Shown here piece after piece: positions 10,209 through 21,538 of a stretch of DNA of 64,000 nucleotides. The notes beneath the pieces were generated by a model that was not told the DNA's origin, made no database searches, and worked only from the letters and a program-made list of their open reading frames with translations. Numbering within the stretch: the first letter of the stretch is position 1; every line of letters begins with the position of its first letter. The position numbers and the translations under genes were made by a program. This DNA comes from Mycocentrospora acerina (lineage: Eukaryota; Ascomycota; Dothideomycetes; Pleosporales): NCBI GenBank assembly GCA_022701365.1, contig JAKUHH010000103.1, positions 124,001-188,000 on the forward strand, read 5' to 3'.

Positions 10209-12998
10209 TCACGGATTCGCCAGCGCCAAACATGCATCGACTGCAAGACCAACTCTGTCAGATATTAGCCTGTGTTTGTGAAGATTTATTCATATATAAA
10301 GAGAGAAAAAGAAGAAGAAGAAGAAGAAAACTCACCTCCCCTCCTTGACCCTCACAACATCATCAATCACATCACGGTCTAATTGTGGAAACATGCCTGT
10401 CAATGTCTCAACCACCACCTTGTGTTCCTGGCGCTGTATACGGCGTGCTTCTTCTGCTTCGGCCGATGCCTGCCGTGCTGCTGCATCTTCAGCAGACATC
10501 TTCTGGCGATGTCTATCCTCGTTTCCTCGATTTACATCACTAATCTCGTGTGACGGTCTCTTCTCATTCGTCTGATCAGTGGATTTTCTGGGTCCCTGTG
10601 GTGGTGGTGGACGAGGTGAATTGCCTTGGTGTGGTGTGGACGAGGACGAGTGATTGGTGTCACTGTCGGAGAAGATGCGGCCGATTGTGGTGAGTGGACG
10701 TTGAATAGTTCGCAGCAGTCCTGCTACGGCAAGGTTTTCTTCTTCTGCTGGAGAGTCGGGATCGGATTTGTTGCGTAGACTTGTTGAGCGGCGAGGAATG
10801 TCGGCGTCGAATGAACTTCTTGTTGTGACTTCTGGACGAGAGGGTGTGGCTTTTTCGGCAAGGTGGTGGTAGTGTGGAGAGGGCATGCGTCTGTGGTTGG
10901 GCGCAGAGGGGTGCAGGTGCGCAGTAGCAGCGGCGGCGGCGGTGGACTGTTCTGCCTGCTCTGGCTCTGGCTCTTGGGCGTGGCGCTCGGCAATAGCAGA
11001 CACGGCGGCTTCGACATTCTTCTCAAACTCGTCATCGGTGATTGTGAGGGAGGTTTTGTCGAGACCTTCAATGAACTGGACAGCGCCCATGAGGGAGGAG
11101 ATGTAGTAGCCGGCCTCTCCACCCAGCTTGTCCTGATTACGGAAGCGGAGAATGTACTGCACATTGGAGACGAGATGGTCAGGGTTGGCCTGCAGGACAG
11201 TGTAGATGAGAAGGGGAACAAAGGCGTCTGCAGACTGGTCAGACTTTGAGGTGCGCAAGAAGCCAAAGATGACCTTGCAGCAGTTGAGGATGCAGATGAT
11301 CTTGTCTCGCGGTGCGCGGTAGCTCTTCATCTTCAGCAGCTCCTGCTGAGCCAGGTTGAGAAACTTTCTCCCCTTGTCGCCAACGGGCTTGATGTCGAGA
11401 TGGTCCTCGCGCACCCACTTGTAGATGCGCACCTTTTGGGCGAGGACCTCGTCTCGCTCGACATCTTCCTGGTGCTGGCCGCGGCGGCCGGGGCCGATTG
11501 GGTCCTGTCTCCGGCGGCCCTTGCGAGGCGAGGCAGGCTCTGGCGGGGCTATGGCAGGCGAAAAGGTCTGGTTGTAGAGCCTGTTCATGACGAGCTTCTC
11601 CATGCCTTCGCGGGCATTGTCAAACTCGGCGTCGGAGACGGTGCGCCAGACGTCGCACTGGGCCATTTTCTTGCTGATGAAGTCGAGAAAGTCGGCGATG
11701 ATCTTGACCTGCTCGTGGACCATCCACTGCTTCTTGCCAAACTCGAGCAGGAAGGAGCGCAGGAACTTGGCGACGGGGTCGGCGGTGCGGTGGCGCAGCT
11801 GCTCTAGGAAGCGGTGAAAGTCAAAGGGCAGATCGGGCTCAGGCTCGGGGACGGGCTGGGCAGGCGTGTACTTTGAGGCATGGGCGCTGGGCGAGGCGGG
11901 CTCGACAAAGGACGTGTTTGTGCCGACGCGGTAGAGGGACGAGGTTCGCGGGGGTGGGGAGTGGAGCGGGGAGTGCAGCGAGGACATGGAGGCGGCGTCG
12001 TCGGCAGGCGTGGGCGTGGGCAGCGGCTTGTCCAGCGGGGTGAGGCTTGAGTGGCGGGCGGGCAAGGCAGAGGCGGGGTCTGAGTTGTCAAACTGCTCCA
12101 TGATGCTCTGAATCTCCGACTGCGAGTCGTTGTCGTCGTCGTGGATGTTGTTGTAGTTGTTGTTGTCATTGTGGTTGTTGTCATTGCGGTTGTTGTCATT
12201 GCGGTTGTTGTCATTGTTTTTGTGGCTGTTGTCGTTGTTGTTGTTGCTGTCGTCATGGTCGTTGTCGGCAAGGTACTTGTCGTCCTTGGGCGGCGGGGGT
12301 GGGGGCGAGGGCGAGCGAATGGGGGCCTTGGCAGCAGCGTTGGACGAGGGGGGGTGTGTGGGCGTGGGCGTGGATGGTCGTGGCAGCGGTGGGGCTGGCA
12401 GAGCTGGGGCTGTCGTGGACAGGCCCATGTCTTCCGTCTTGGCCGTGAGCTGGTCGATTAGCTCGGCGTCGGTGGGCGCGTCGGTGGGCGGGTGCAGCAG
12501 GGCGTTGAGGCTGTCGACGGCGGCGTCTGCTGGAGTGTGCGTGTGTGTGCCGTCTGCTGGAGAGCCCATGTCATGTGACGCCGTGTCCATGCCAGCTGCT
12601 GTCGTGGGCGCGTCCATGGCTGTGGCATGTGCTGGTGTGTGTGTGTCGGTGCCGTCTGCTGGAGAGCCCATGTCATGTGACGTCGTGTCCATGCCGCCTG
12701 CTGTCGTGGGCGTGGGTGTGGACGTGTCCATGCCTATGTCCTGCACTCGAGTGTCCGTGTCTATGCCGTCTGCTGGAGTGCCTGGGTCATGTGATGTCCC
12801 TCGCGCCTTGTGCTCGCTGGTGCTGGTGCTGGTGCTGTTGGCATGGCTGTCGTGGGTGTCATGGCCGTCGTGGCCGTCGTGGCCGTCGTGGCTGTCAGTG
12901 CCTGCATGCTGTGCTGGCCCTCCCGGCGCCAGGCTCTCGTCGCCCTCTTCCACGCGCGAGTCCAGCGGCAGGTGTGGGTGCGCCAGAGACGGAGACAT
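10209..12998 (-). CDS. VPS9: VPS9-domain guanine nucleotide exchange factor with C-terminal CUE domain
   Basis: Predicted Rab5/Vps21-type exchange factor acting on endosomes in vacuolar protein sorting, about 902 aa. Exon 1 runs 12998-10336. The intron 10255-10335 (GTGAGT, containing a GAA/TTC run) leads to a 46-nt last exon, 10254-10209. Residues 1-385 are low-complexity, with Asp/His/Thr repeats and an Asn/Asp-rich block. A helical-bundle region begins near 389 (FHRFLEQLRHRTADPVAKFL). The VPS9 domain spans about 510-655, including RAPRDKIICILNCCKVI and ADAFVPLLIYTVLQANP. The CUE domain ends the protein: LTGMFPQLDRDVIDDVVRV continues across the splice into GLAVDACLALANP, which confirms the last exon. 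CUE binds ubiquitin in yeast Vps9. It is divergent from the ASNSD1-like gene with 354 bp between start codons. Confidence 0.93.
12539..12800. repeat. In-frame 34-38 aa coding repeat in VPS9 N-terminus
   Basis: The DNA segment beginning GCCGTCTGCTGGAG recurs at 12549, 12651 and 12765, giving periods of 102 and 114 bp. Both are multiples of three. The encoded unit carries GMDT(T/A)SHDMGSPADG. The array lies inside the disordered N-terminal region of the VPS9 protein. Confidence 0.85.
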
Positions 12999-13352
12999 GG
13001 CGGGGCCGCATCAACTCTCAGAGGTCAACTCTCAGAGGGTCGGGGTCGGTGTCGGTGGCTGCTTGGCTACTCTCACGATGCGCGTGGAGCACCTGCCCAG
13101 CTGCCCGCCTGCCACCGACCCACCGACCCACCGACCCACCGACCTCCTGGCCAGCTATAGCTTCTCGCTACATACATAGGTACCAGTAGTACGCAGTACA
13201 CTACCTGCCCCTCGGCCTGCACACGCGCAACCCCCGACCCCCGACCCACGCCAACGCCCACGCCCACACACAGCCAACACGGCCAACACACACCCAACAC
13301 AACATGCCCTCTGCACTCCCCTTGCATCACCACCAACAGCCCCCCTCCCCCC
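12999..13352. promoter_or_regulatory. 354-bp bidirectional promoter with CACCGACC repeats
   Basis: This short space separates the start codons of the divergent VPS9 and ASNSD1-like genes and must serve both. It contains tandem CACCGACC units at about 13112-13143, and a CAACTCTCAGAGG direct repeat at about 13011-13037 next to the VPS9 start. Confidence 0.6.
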
Positions 13353-15156
13353 ATGTGCGGCATCTTCTTCGCCCTCAGCCGCCATGGCCCCGTAGAGCCC
13401 GACGCAGGCACAAGACGCCTCCTGCGCCGTCGCGGCCCCGACAGCCACGGCCAGCTGCACGTTGTTGCTGATGGCCGGCCTGGCGCTGAAGATGCCCCTC
13501 TGTCGCCGCTTCACACCCACACCCACACCCGCAATCACATGACCCACACTCACATGACCCACACGCACATGACCTTTGCCTCGACCGTGCTTGCCCTCAG
13601 GGGCGCCCACCTCGTCACCCAGCCCTTGCAGGACGAGGCAACCCGCTCCGTCTTGTGCTGGAACGGCGAGGCTTGGAGTGTCCACGGCACGCCCGTCGCT
13701 GGCAATGATGCCCAGCTCGTCTTTGATCTGCTGCTGCAAGCTTCTGCCCGTCCTGCGCCCCCGTCCGTCTTGAACATGGCCGTCATGGACGTGCTGTCCT
13801 CGGTCAAAGGCCCATATGCCTTCACCTTTTATGATGCTGTCCACAACCGGCTCTACTATGGGAGAGACTGTCTGGGCAGACGCTCGCTCCTGCGCAAATC
13901 CTCTCCACACGACCATGACCTAGTCTTGTCAAGTGTATGCGACAGTGCAGTCGCTGGCGCATGGCACGAGGTCGACGCTGATGGCATCTACTCGCTTGAT
14001 TTGCAAGAAAATTCTCCCATCCTACTCACCCCCCACCGCGTCTCGCGCAAAGCAGACGACACCAGCTTGTCCTTCGTAGGTAAGTCTCCGCGCCTGATTT
14101 GTGAGCTAACCGCTGCAGGACTTGCCATTTCCGCCACTCAACACCCTCGTCCCGGCTGAGCTTGCACATCCAGAAACCAACCACGTGCGCCAAATCCGCG
14201 ACTCACTCGAGACATCCATCAACTTGCGCACTCAACATGTCCGCGAAGCCCTCCAGCCTTGCCCGTCCCCAACACGCGAACAAGACGCCAAAGTAGCCAT
14301 TCTCTTTTCCGGCGGTCTCGACTGCACCATCCTCGCGAGACTATGTCACAATCTCCTCCCCCTCAGCCAGAGCATCGACCTCTTGAATGTTGCCTTTGAA
14401 AATCCCCGTGTGCACAAGAACCTCGACCCAGGCGTCACTCCCTACGAACTGTGTCCTGATCGCATCACCGGTCGTTCGTCATTTTCCGAGCTTCAAGAGA
14501 CATGTCCGCAGCGTTGTTGGCGCTTCGTCGCAATCAACGTGCCATACACCGAAACAACCGCTCATCGAGACAGTGTCATGACATTAATGTACCCCCACAA
14601 CACCGAAATGGACTTGTCCATATCCTTTGCTCTGTACTTTGCCTCGCGGGGGGCTGGCTTGTATGCCGCCTCGCCACACCACCAGCCACAACCATATTCC
14701 ACAACCGCCCACGTCCTCCTCTCTGGTCTCGGTGCCGACGAGCTCTTCGGAGGCTACCAACGCCACGCTGTAGCCTATTCTCGAAGAGGCTACCAGGGTC
14801 TCATTGAAGAGCTCGAGCTTGACTTTAATCGACTGGGAAAACGCAATCTCGGACGAGACGACCGTGTCATCAGCGATTCTGGAAAGGAAGTGCGTTTTCC
14901 CTACCTGGATGAAGATTTTGTCGCACATGCCCTCGGCCTCCCTGTAACCGCAAAATGCGACTTTGCAAACCCCCAAGTCGAAGATTCAGATGACCCTACC
15001 CAATTCCTAGAGCCCGGAAAGAGACTCTTGCGTCTGCTCGCCTGGGAGCTTGGCATGAAACGCGTTGCAGCAGAGAAGAAGCGCGCCATTCAATTTGGAG
15101 CGCGGACGGCGAAAATGGAGACTGGACGAACAAAGGGCACGCACGTCCTGTCTTAG
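13353..15156 (+). CDS. Asparagine-synthase-domain protein, ASNSD1-like
   Basis: Two-domain protein of about 586 aa: an N-terminal class II glutamine amidotransferase and a C-terminal asparagine-synthase ATP-pyrophosphatase domain. The initiator Met is followed by Cys2 (MCGIFFALSRHG), the usual nucleophile after Met removal; RRRGPDSHG follows. The synthase domain has the PP-loop LFSGGLDCTIL, LGADELFGGYQRH and VRFPYLDEDFVAHALGLP, and ends with EKKRAIQFGARTAKM. Overall layout and length fit the ASNSD1 family rather than ordinary asparagine synthetase. Exons are 13353-14075 and 14119-15156. The 43-nt intron uses donor GTAGGT, four bases upstream of a tempting GTAAGT that would break the frame; it has a CTAAC branch site. 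An unusual His/Thr/Met repeat is inserted around residues 52-72. The biochemical substrate of this family is not settled. Confidence 0.9.
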
Positions 15157-15796
15157 CCTGGTGAGTTTTTCTCATATACCTTTCTTTTTTCCCTCTCGGC
15201 GATGATTATTGAGCATTCAAACGATGGAAACACCAGAGCGCATCCTCAAACTACAAAAGCCTCTTGGTGTTGCTGATCTGTATTTAAAAGGCAAGTCTGA
15301 GCCGCATGTCTTGGAATAGATGTTATCACTTTGTGTATTGCAACTGAAACTAACGATTGGTTTTAGTTTATATTACTTTTGAAAGGTGTGGATGAGATTG
15401 TGTGTATTATCTGGTTGTTTCAGTAAAATAGTACTAACACATGAATCAATACCAATGATTAACATCTGTTCTTGATTCCGTGCTTGTAATTAACATCAGC
15501 TCCTAAAACAATGCATGTCATTATCATCAATCAAATAAATCCCTTCCTATGACTCTGAGATCAAGTGGCAAATCACACGCGTCGAATCTTCCAGCCACAT
15601 TGCACAGCCACCGAATGACGTAGCGAGGGCAATTTACATTCCTTATACAAATAAATATCTCTTCTCTTGTAATTTCCATCGCTGCAAACCTACACCCCAT
15701 CAATCATCCATCAAAACAAATCAATTCCTCGCCACTAAGAGAAGAATTACTCACTCCAATCAAACCCAAAGAAAAACAAAATCGAAAGCCATCAAC
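15157..15796. other. 640-bp intergenic, presumed promoter of the small 71-aa gene
   Basis: AT-rich with no reading frame of interest. The last 150 bases before 15797 are rich in CAATCA, CAAA and AAACAAA tracts, typical of fungal 5' leaders. This supports the start at 15797. Confidence 0.5.
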
Positions 15797-16012
15797 ATGC
15801 CCGTCCCCACTTCCTCAACGACGACCTCGCATCCCACGGACAAGTCCTCTGACTCTAACCATAACAATAACAACAACGTCAACACCACTGGCCAAGACGA
15901 CAAAGAGCCCACCCCAGGAAGCATGGAGGCTACGGCGCAACAAAAAGAAAATGACCGTCTGTACGAGGAAAGGATGGAGGAGGAGTATGCAAAGAGGGAG
16001 GGAGGTGCTTAG
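15797..16012 (+). CDS. Small hydrophilic hypothetical protein, 71 aa
   Basis: Short single-exon frame with a good fungal start context (CAACATG) after an A/C-rich leader. Residues 1-35 are disordered Ser/Thr/Asn/Asp. Residues 45-71 are charged and probably helical, including ENDRLYEERMEEEYAKREGG. No signal peptide or membrane segment. Small proteins ending in this kind of Glu/Arg helix are common in related fungi, but I do not know a function. A free-standing leader, plus a stop followed directly by an AT-rich 3' flank, argue that it is a real gene. Confidence 0.65.
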   Translation: MPVPTSSTTTSHPTDKSSDSNHNNNNNVNTTGQDDKEPTPGSMEATAQQKENDRLYEERMEEEYAKREGGA

Positions 16013-16228
16013 TTTTGTTTATCATTCATAGTATCTTTATATCACCAATCTTGTACCTTTTTTCTTGACTTTGAAAATGTTCCATGTAGAAAGAAAGAAG
16101 GTAAGAGAGCTAGAAAAGTGAAGAGGATTGATTCGACTATTAGATTGACCAAAAAGTAAATATTAATTGTATACCTTATTTGATATTAATATTAAAATTG
16201 ACCTTTAACAGTTGACATTTAATGACTA

Positions 16229-16270
16229 ACATTCAACAATTTACATTCAACAATTTACATTCAACAATTG
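16229..16270. repeat. 14-bp tandem repeat, three units
   Basis: Three near-perfect copies of ACATTCAACAATTT lie in the short convergent space between the 71-aa gene and the DUF4202 gene, probably near both polyadenylation regions. Confidence 0.85.
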
Positions 16271-16323
16271 ACATGAGAAGTTTACTTTCTATCCTCTACA
16301 AACGCAACCTTAGTTCAACATAC

Positions 16324-16905
16324 CTATCCCCCCAAAGCTTTACCAATCAACTCCTTCCCCCTCTCCCCCATCGGTATCCCCAACGCCAACGTATGCCCCT
16401 CCTCAGTCATCTTCCCCCACGTCTTCCGCAGTATCCCCAATATCTTCTCCTCATCATGCTCCCTCTCAAACGCCTCAAACTGATCGTCGAGAAACACCAA
16501 ACACGCCACATCCTCCAGGACCTGTGTCTCCTCGTCCTGCCGTAGATTCTCCTTGCGGATCAGCGCGCCCACACGCTCAGCATCCTCGGCGCTGTACCCA
16601 GCTGAAAGGCAAATCTCCTCGACGAGAGAGGCTTGCCGTTTTTTCAGAAACGTGCGCCATGCGTGGTAGCCCGGGCGGGTCATGGGGTACGAGGACCGGG
16701 GCACTTCCCAGCGGCGAAAGTGTTGGGCGCGGATGGCGAGGCGGAGGGGCTCAGAGGCAGAGGGTGAGCGCGAGCTGAGATATTGGGTAGATTTTTGGGC
16801 ATAGTGAAGTTCGTAAGGAGTGGGGTCGGAGTCGGAGGTGGGGGTTGGATCGAGGGCGTGGGCGACGTCGATGGCGGCGAGGGCACGGTCATACGGGGTT
16901 GCCAT
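16324..16905 (-). CDS. DUF4202 family protein
   Basis: Single-exon protein of 193 aa. It contains YDRALAAIDVAHALDP near the start, then LRLAIRAQHFRRWEVPRSSY, YHAWRTFLKKRQA, EDVACLVFLDDQFEAF and ILRKTWGKMTEEGH. This order matches the DUF4202 family, an alpha-helical family of unknown biochemical role with conserved His and Asp positions suggestive of metal binding (inference). I place the start at 16905 (MATPYDRALAAIDV). An ATG 63 nt further upstream would only add a Thr/Ile run from an ATT/ACT repeat. It is convergent with the 71-aa gene. Confidence 0.85.
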   Translation of the reverse strand: MATPYDRALAAIDVAHALDPTPTSDSDPTPYELHYAQKSTQYLSSRSPSASEPLRLAIRAQHFRRWEVPRSSYPMTRPGYHAWRTFLKKRQASLVEEICLSAGYSAEDAERVGALIRKENLRQDEETQVLEDVACLVFLDDQFEAFEREHDEEKILGILRKTWGKMTEEGHTLALGIPMGERGKELIGKALGG

Positions 16906-17516
16906 TATGGTTGTAGTCGTTATAATAGTAGTAGTAGTAATATTAGTAGTAGCAGTGGTTGTTTTCAATGGTTGTTGCAGTCGTTTTAATTATGGTAGTA
17001 GGTATCGACGTGGGTCAGCAAGGTCGCGGGGTACTTGATTTGCTAGAGTATCGGTGGTGGGGGATGCCCCGCATAGTTCCTGTCGATCATCGTCATGTCA
17101 GGCTTGGGATTCATGGCAGGAGGCACACCAGGATCCATGGCAAGATGCTTCTCCTCCACAATGCTTCTCCACAGTGCTTCTCTACAATTCACGTATGGAT
17201 GCTGGCGAAATCTCACATTGGATTCACAAACCACTGCAACATGGTAAATTCCCTACCTGCCTGGTTCAATGCGCCTCGTCTCATGTCTTATATTACCACA
17301 TAGATAGCTTGTGCATTCTCTCACCGCTTGATTCATCCACAATCATTCGGCCCATACTTCATCACTCACCTTGTTCATCTTGTCCCTCACCTCGTTCATC
17401 TGTCGCTCGCCTTGTACCTCAGCCTCACCCCCCAAAAGAAATATAAATGAACTGCCTCCCTTGCGCAACTCTTGCTCACTATACATGCATCGATTTTCCT
17501 CTTGATCAATTTCCAC
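16906..17516. other. 610-bp divergent intergenic
   Basis: It begins with a TAG/TAA trinucleotide run (about 16920-16960) in the DUF4202 5' flank and becomes C/T-rich toward 17450. It presumably carries promoters for the DUF4202 gene and the homeodomain-type gene. No coding feature recognised. Confidence 0.45.
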
Positions 17517-19564
17517 ATGAACTATGAGGCTTTTTCTTCAGAGCCAATAGAGTCGAATGACAAGAATCCACATCCTCTTCCAGACAGAGTGCCACTCGAT
17601 AACGTCAACGACTTGTACAATGAGTCTGACAGCAGCGAATATGCACTGGAAGATGGTACCACTCCTCTAAACCTGATGGCTGGGTTTCCGATGCCTGGAT
17701 TTGCGACGACATGGCCAGATCAAGTTCCGTTTCTTTCAGATCCCTTCAACCTATCTGGAACAACTATTTGGAGTAATAATTTTCTCAATAAAGCCATCCT
17801 CACCAGCACTCACAATGATCCTCACGTGCCCCCCTTTGATCCATCCATATCAACAGATATTAGTCAGGAACCTGAGCAGATGTCGAACATCCACAATGGC
17901 CATTTATTCACTACTACATCCGTTCTTTACCAACAACCCAACATCAAATGTGCCTATGGATTGGATTGCCTGGCAGGAATCTGTCTCTCGGAATACATGC
18001 ACCTGTCACTGGATCGATAGTGTTGAAGGGGTGTTGTGGAATTTCCATCGTAGACGTGTCCAGTACCGCGTCCAGTCTTCAATTTGCATCCGTCAGATCT
18101 ATGTGACTCGCAACATGACATCGACACTGTCGAGCTTGTACAACCGGACCTGGATTTACGGGCGAAGAAAACCCCCAGACGTGTCAAGATAAAGGGTAAA
18201 GCAAAAGAAACACTGATCCATCACTATTCCCACAATCCTTATCCCAACAGTCAAGACATATCACTCCTATCAACAATCACCGGAATTGCCTCCAAATCTA
18301 TCGAATCATGATTTGATAACACTCGATTTCGCACAATCCCAAGAAAAAGTAAGTCCCATCTTCATCTAGCCTACAAAAATTAAAGGCCAAGATTCTAAAC
18401 ACATGAATCACCATCATTGACTTGAAACTTGCACTCACTAACTGCGAAACAGGTAGAGCTCCCGGCAGTCCCATCAACCCAGCCTTCAGCCAGCAATCTA
18501 CGAATCGCACCGGTGATGAACTTGTGACTGGCATCAAAGCACTCAACATGAAACTGCCTCTTACAACTGCAAGACCTATAGAGAGATATCTTGCGACTCC
18601 AGTCAGAGGGGAACCTGTGGTTGTTATTGCAAAATCTTTCGAGACCAATTCGCAGTATGGCAGTATCACGCAGGATCACCAAATACCATTACTCCAATTT
18701 CAAAGTGGCAAAGAGCCACAGGGAGAAAATCTAGAGGACGACATCCCGCAGCCCAAACATTCCAAAGAAATTTACCACAAATGTTTGTACCAAGGCCACC
18801 TTGCTCCAGAAAAATCTCCCAATATCGCCGCCTCGGAAAACTATACAGATTCTTTACATAGTTTCGAGAGTTTTACCAATAGTGTACATTCCTTCGATTC
18901 ACTGGATTCACGAGGGCCGCGTCGAGGAAGAAGGCTCTTGATCACGCAGCAGTCACCTTTGTCGGACAGGCCAGCATCAACAACAACAAGGAAGAGATCA
19001 GGCTTGCAGAGAAAAAATCACATGTCTCTGCCTTTGAAGCCACGGATCCATACGCATGACAATTCTTCCGTCACCGACACCGATCCTACAACTCCACGTT
19101 TGAGAACTGGCAAGGATTTTCAACGTCTTCGGTACTTTTGCGCCTCGCTAGACTGCAAGGTCAAATTTCGGAGTAGATTTGATTGGGTGCATCACGAAGA
19201 AGCGTTACACTATTGCCCATATAACTGGATTTGTTTTTATTTTGTTTCGGGCGAAGTTGGTGTGGCTCAAGACAGTAGCGAGATGGACGCCACATCCCAT
19301 TGCTCTTGTATCAATACCGAAATAGAGGCACGGAATTTCCTGCGAAAAGATCACCTAGTTCACAAAGTTCAACTTTCCGAATCTCTCATATCATCTTGGA
19401 AATTCACAAACCCTCGCATAGAAAGCTCTTCACTGCACAGTGGACTTTGCGGCCACTCGTTTGGTACATGGATTGAAAGAAAAATCCATGTATCTGTTCA
19501 TCTGAAAGGAGGCGCGCCCAAGTCAGCATGGCAGCTGGGGAGACTTCCTACAGCATCTACCTGA
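17517..19564 (+). pseudogene. Homeodomain plus C2H2-type regulator with in-frame stop
   Basis: The gene shows an acidic N-terminal region from 17517 and a TALE-like homeodomain tail at about 18195-18348 (HNPYPNSQDISLLSTITG, then FDNTR). A C-terminal exon from 18453 carries a zinc-finger-like segment (YFCASLDCKVKFRSRF, then DWVHHEEALH) and a degenerate second finger (CGHSFGTWIERKIHVSVH). The WF-N-R core of homeodomain helix 3 lacks its tryptophan codon: positions 18309-18311 are TGA, so the frame reads stop-F-D-N-T-R. The intron 18349-18452 (GTAAGT, CACTAAC branch, CAG) joins the two domains in frame. An upstream intron must remove stops at 18018-18053; donor 17950 or 17983 with acceptor 18063 would keep frame, but both donors are weak. 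Fungal proteins pairing a homeodomain with such fingers are known as putative regulators. It is probably inactive, or truncated before DNA recognition, unless the stop is an assembly or isolate-specific change. Confidence 0.7.
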
Positions 19565-21538
19565 ATACCGCCAAATCTCTGGCCTAGTTTAAGACGGCCC
19601 AGCCTAGTGTGTTCAGAGATCGTCAAGGGGATTTCCTAAAAAGCTTGTAAAGGGGAAAGCGAAGAGACGCAGCGACTGGACAAGTTTGAACTCTTTGTCA
19701 TACGTTCTGCTGTGTGACTTTCTATTTAGAATCACATATCCGTAATAGATCGACAACATTCAATGCGCGCAAGTCACCCTGCCTGACTACAATCTCAACT
19801 GCTCAACTGCGCACGGCTAGTTCTTGAGACCGAAGCATCCTTCTCGACATCCACGTTGCTGACCGTCAACGTAATTTGAAGTCGGATTACACTCGGTGGA
19901 TGTCTAATTTGGTCTTTAAGGTGTATTTCACTAAATTCTAGAGCAAATTGTTTTCCGAATATCGGCAATGCCGTGCTGAAAATCTTGCTGTCGTTACGAT
20001 ATTTTCCTCGATTCAAAGGTAATCAACATCGTCAGGGCGCTCTAAATCTTCCCGCTAACATGCTTCAATAGATACCCATTAGAAAGCGTCTCATCAGTCG
20101 ACGGCTATGCATCTATTACTATTGCTACAAATCGAACGAATTCCTCCATTCAGGAAATTACGTTACTTTTTTAATGATAACGAGTATGATGCTTCTTATC
20201 GAAAATGCTGTTGCAAGATGGATTTGATTGAGGATGACGAATACGAATCGTCTGCAACCGGGTTAGACGAGAAATCGACATCACTGATGAATATAGCGAA
20301 GGCAGATAGTTGTCGAGCAGCAGGGATACTGGTGATGGTCGCGATAGAAATGAAGAGGTGTCTGATCAATAGGTCTGAGTTGGGGTTGGTCTCAACAACG
20401 TCATGATCACAAGAGTCGACAATGTACAGTCCCGAGGAGAGCGCATAGATTGGGCCTTGTTTAAACATTGGAAATATACAAACTCTGGCCTGCACAACAA
20501 AGTGTAGTTGCAACGTTTCTCATTTTGACAGCATTGCTCATGAAAAGACAAAGGTAGCCACAACCACAACCATAATGAGGACAGCGAGGAAAAGTGTATG
20601 CCCGATAATGAGCCATTGATGACTTTTGGTGACACGGAAACGTAAATCCGTAGCAGTAGTAATGACGTACGGCCTCGGATCACTTTTCTAGGCAAAGTTG
20701 ACGTCGTGGAGAGAAGAAGAGGTTAACAATATTGCCTACTAGCATCAACGCCTCGTCAACAACTTCATACAACAGCGCAACCACACTACAGACATTGCGT
20801 ATTTGCTGGAGTTTGCTATAGCAGTAATTTGGCCCATCAACGAAACTCTCAAAATGAACTACGGTAGCAGGAACTTGAAGATGACGACTCTGCCGCGGAG
20901 TCCCTTGCAAAGAAGGAGCGTCACTTGGCATTGACACATCAATGCCCTCACACCAGTCGTCATGCACACCTTGTTCTGCATACCCGCCCTATCGCTATCT
21001 TTCGTGACTGCCCTTTTGGATTTCCGATGCGTGTTATTACGTAGACACCTTCAGCTCGCTAATGAATGCTTCTTCGTCGTTCAAGAACCCCGTCGAGACA
21101 TTAATGCAGTAAACAAAATATTGTTAGTCTGTTGCAAGTCAGTTTAATTGATTTCAATTGTTACCACTTTTCAACCTTTTCATCTAGTGTATGGACAGTT
21201 TCCTTTCTTGGTGTTGCGGACATGGCGGTGGGAAGATGTCAATACGATGGCCAAGATCTCTCGCCCGACGACTTCGGCTCGTCGGCAAGATTGTCGAGAC
21301 AGCCGACTTGAAGGCGCATCAGTAGTAAAAATAACAAGTGCTATAAAGACTGTTATTTTCTCTATAATCAATAGTGAAATTCTCTTTATAATACGTCGCT
21401 CAACATTACCAGAACTTGCAAATTGTTCCCTCTCCAGCAACATCCCCAGCACGTCAAATCCCAGCTTTCTCATCCACAAATACGTCGACCCCATGATCTA
21501 CCTCACAACAAACTCTATCCTCGATTCCTGGCCCCACC
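19565..21538. other. 2-kb gene-poor intergenic
   Basis: Only short unrelated frames on both strands, none with motifs or convincing splice sites. The last few hundred bases must contain the sulfate permease promoter. Confidence 0.45.

Noticed and set aside
12157..13179. Long plus-strand frame of 340 codons opposite the VPS9 gene
   Set aside because: It is the antisense shadow of the repeat-rich VPS9 N-terminus; its Leu/Val/Ser runs come from GTTGTT and GTC repeats and no family motif is present.
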